From assembly GCF_900496995.4 (NCBI RefSeq), contig NC_044011.1:10758041-10822040 (forward strand): a DNA stretch of 64,000 nucleotides. The letters are read 5' to 3'. The notes beneath the pieces are model-generated. The model did no database searches. It had not been told where the DNA came from and saw only the letters and a program-made list of their open reading frames with translations. The stretch comes from Aquila chrysaetos chrysaetos (Eukaryota > Chordata > Aves > Accipitriformes > Accipitridae). A program made the position numbers and the translations under genes. This document shows, piece by piece, positions 62,846 to 64,000 of the stretch; position 1 is the stretch's first letter; every line of letters begins with the position of its first letter.

Positions 62846-62945
62846 CCATGAAAGTTTTCAACATCTTCAACAGTCTCAGGCAAAACTCTTCCTTTAGTTT
62901 CAGGTAGAAACAACACCAGTCCACCCGCAACCAAACCAAGAACAG
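62846..62945 (-). CDS. SLC22A1: Exon 10 of the SLC22A1-like gene (TM12, PETKG motif)
   Basis: 100 nt (2 + 32 codons + 2) between acceptor ATTTGAAG and donor GTGAGT. It encodes [18 protein letters not shown], then [14 protein letters not shown]. The LPETKG end of TM12 and [10 protein letters not shown] are strongly conserved in OCTs. It is in phase with the last exon and has no break, so this gene looks functional as far as seen. The acceptor has a weak pyrimidine tract, but its phase fits exactly. Confidence 0.92.
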
Positions 62946-64000
62946 CTTCAAATCAAACAGATGCACAAAGAGCTTGTTAGCATATACCAATTTCCAGCAT
63001 ATACATCACTTTCTACTGCCTGACACATAGGACTCATAAATGGCATTTTATTTCATTCCTCATACAGGATGTGCACATCAAGGCTCTATATAAAACTGTC
63101 ATGCCACCTCAGGAGGACGTGGCTGCCATGTGGAGACAGCAATAAGCCAAGTTCAGTTGTGAGTTATGTACTGAACTAGGGCATCTCAGACTAGACAGAC
63201 AATCCTTCCTTTATAGAGAAAAGAACCTTTTCTAGTGTGAGAGCATGCCAGGAAAAGTGTTTAGTTTTTCTGCTAGTCATAAGATTAGAAAACACATACA
63301 GAATGTATTATCTTTTAGACAATGTGATTAACTTCTCCACTGATAATTTCTTTTACCCCCTTCGCACATGTTTGGCATCTATATTTTAAATCTACTAAGC
63401 ACCCTCCTAAATGTCCTGTCTGTTAAAAACTGCATATTGCCATTCAAGATATTTTTCTATAAATAGTGTGCTGATCTAAAGATTCAGAAAAGTTTTGCAG
63501 ACTCTGCCCTGGGAGTTCAGGTCACTAGTCTGCAAACACTCATCTTGCATTTATTTACCAACCCCTTTCCAAACAGCTGGAGAATAGCCAGTTAACAGAC
63601 TGTCAGAAAAGCTGAAGTGTAACAGCCACGCTTGTACTCCATTAAATAGGCAGTTACGTGAAATTCTAGGTTTTGGCTCCTGGACTGAGACAATATACCT
63701 CACAGAAGAGCAGTAATTCATCAGATCTTAATCCATCAAATATTAATCTCAAAGTGTTTCTCATCTCTTTGCCATGTGTCAAACCGGTATTCACCTCTAA
63801 CTTCCTTTAAAATGCAAGGAACAATAATAAGGGCAAAGGAGACATGAATGCATAAACAAGCACCAGGTTGTTATAAACTGAAGGCTATGGCTTTTATAGA
63901 CAGGAAAGGGCTTCTGCTGAACTTGGAGCAACTGCCTCCGTGCCTTTTCCCTCCCTTTGGAACTTGGGCCCCACTGCTGCACCCCAGGAACAGCCAGCAA
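62946..64000 (-). other. Intron 9 of the SLC22A1-like gene, running off the right edge
   Basis: I looked on the minus strand for exon 9 (a segment like CDIGGI) and did not find it before the window ends. No other feature is recognised. Confidence 0.55.

Overview
The window is vertebrate nuclear DNA, most likely from a bird. It is gene-poor, with small exons split by long introns, and it carries CR1-type LINE copies in several states of decay plus solo LTRs of types common in bird genomes. No bacterial, plasmid or phage features are visible. Nearly all coding signal belongs to one family, the polyspecific organic cation transporters of SLC22 (OCT1, OCT2 and OCT3; major facilitator superfamily).

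Layout, left to right. (1) 1-2175: a 5'-truncated CR1 LINE on the minus strand, with decayed endonuclease and reverse transcriptase, running off the left edge. (2) 4307-23020: exons 5 to 1 of SLC22A3 (OCT3) on the minus strand. All have good splice sites and an open, phase-consistent frame of 319 codons. The remaining 3' exons lie to the left of the window. A CpG-rich segment overlies exon 1 and its 5' flank. (3) 23.3-45.4 kb: the head-to-head intergenic region, with a probable solo LTR (about 38835-39645) and a CR1 3' fragment (about 31965-32222). (4) 45395-57617: a plus-strand SLC22A2-like gene that is clearly a pseudogene. I place seven legacy exons (1, 2, 3, 4, 6, 7, 11) by protein similarity and splice phase. 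Five of them carry a frameshift, exon 1 also has an in-frame TGA at codon 12, and exons 5, 8, 9 and 10 cannot be found. A solo LTR with an internal minisatellite sits in its intron 2, and a CR1 copy begins immediately after its stop codon. (5) 62269-62945: the last two coding exons of a third OCT gene on the minus strand, convergent with the pseudogene and continuing off the right edge. Its position and C-terminus suggest SLC22A1.

The order and orientation (A3 minus, A2 plus, A1 minus) mirror the mammalian cluster, in which SLC22A2 and SLC22A3 are divergent and SLC22A1 and SLC22A2 are convergent. The main biological message is loss of the middle transporter gene while both neighbours look intact as far as they can be seen. 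I found no convincing undescribed system. The many other 60-250 codon open frames look like chance or repeat-derived frames.
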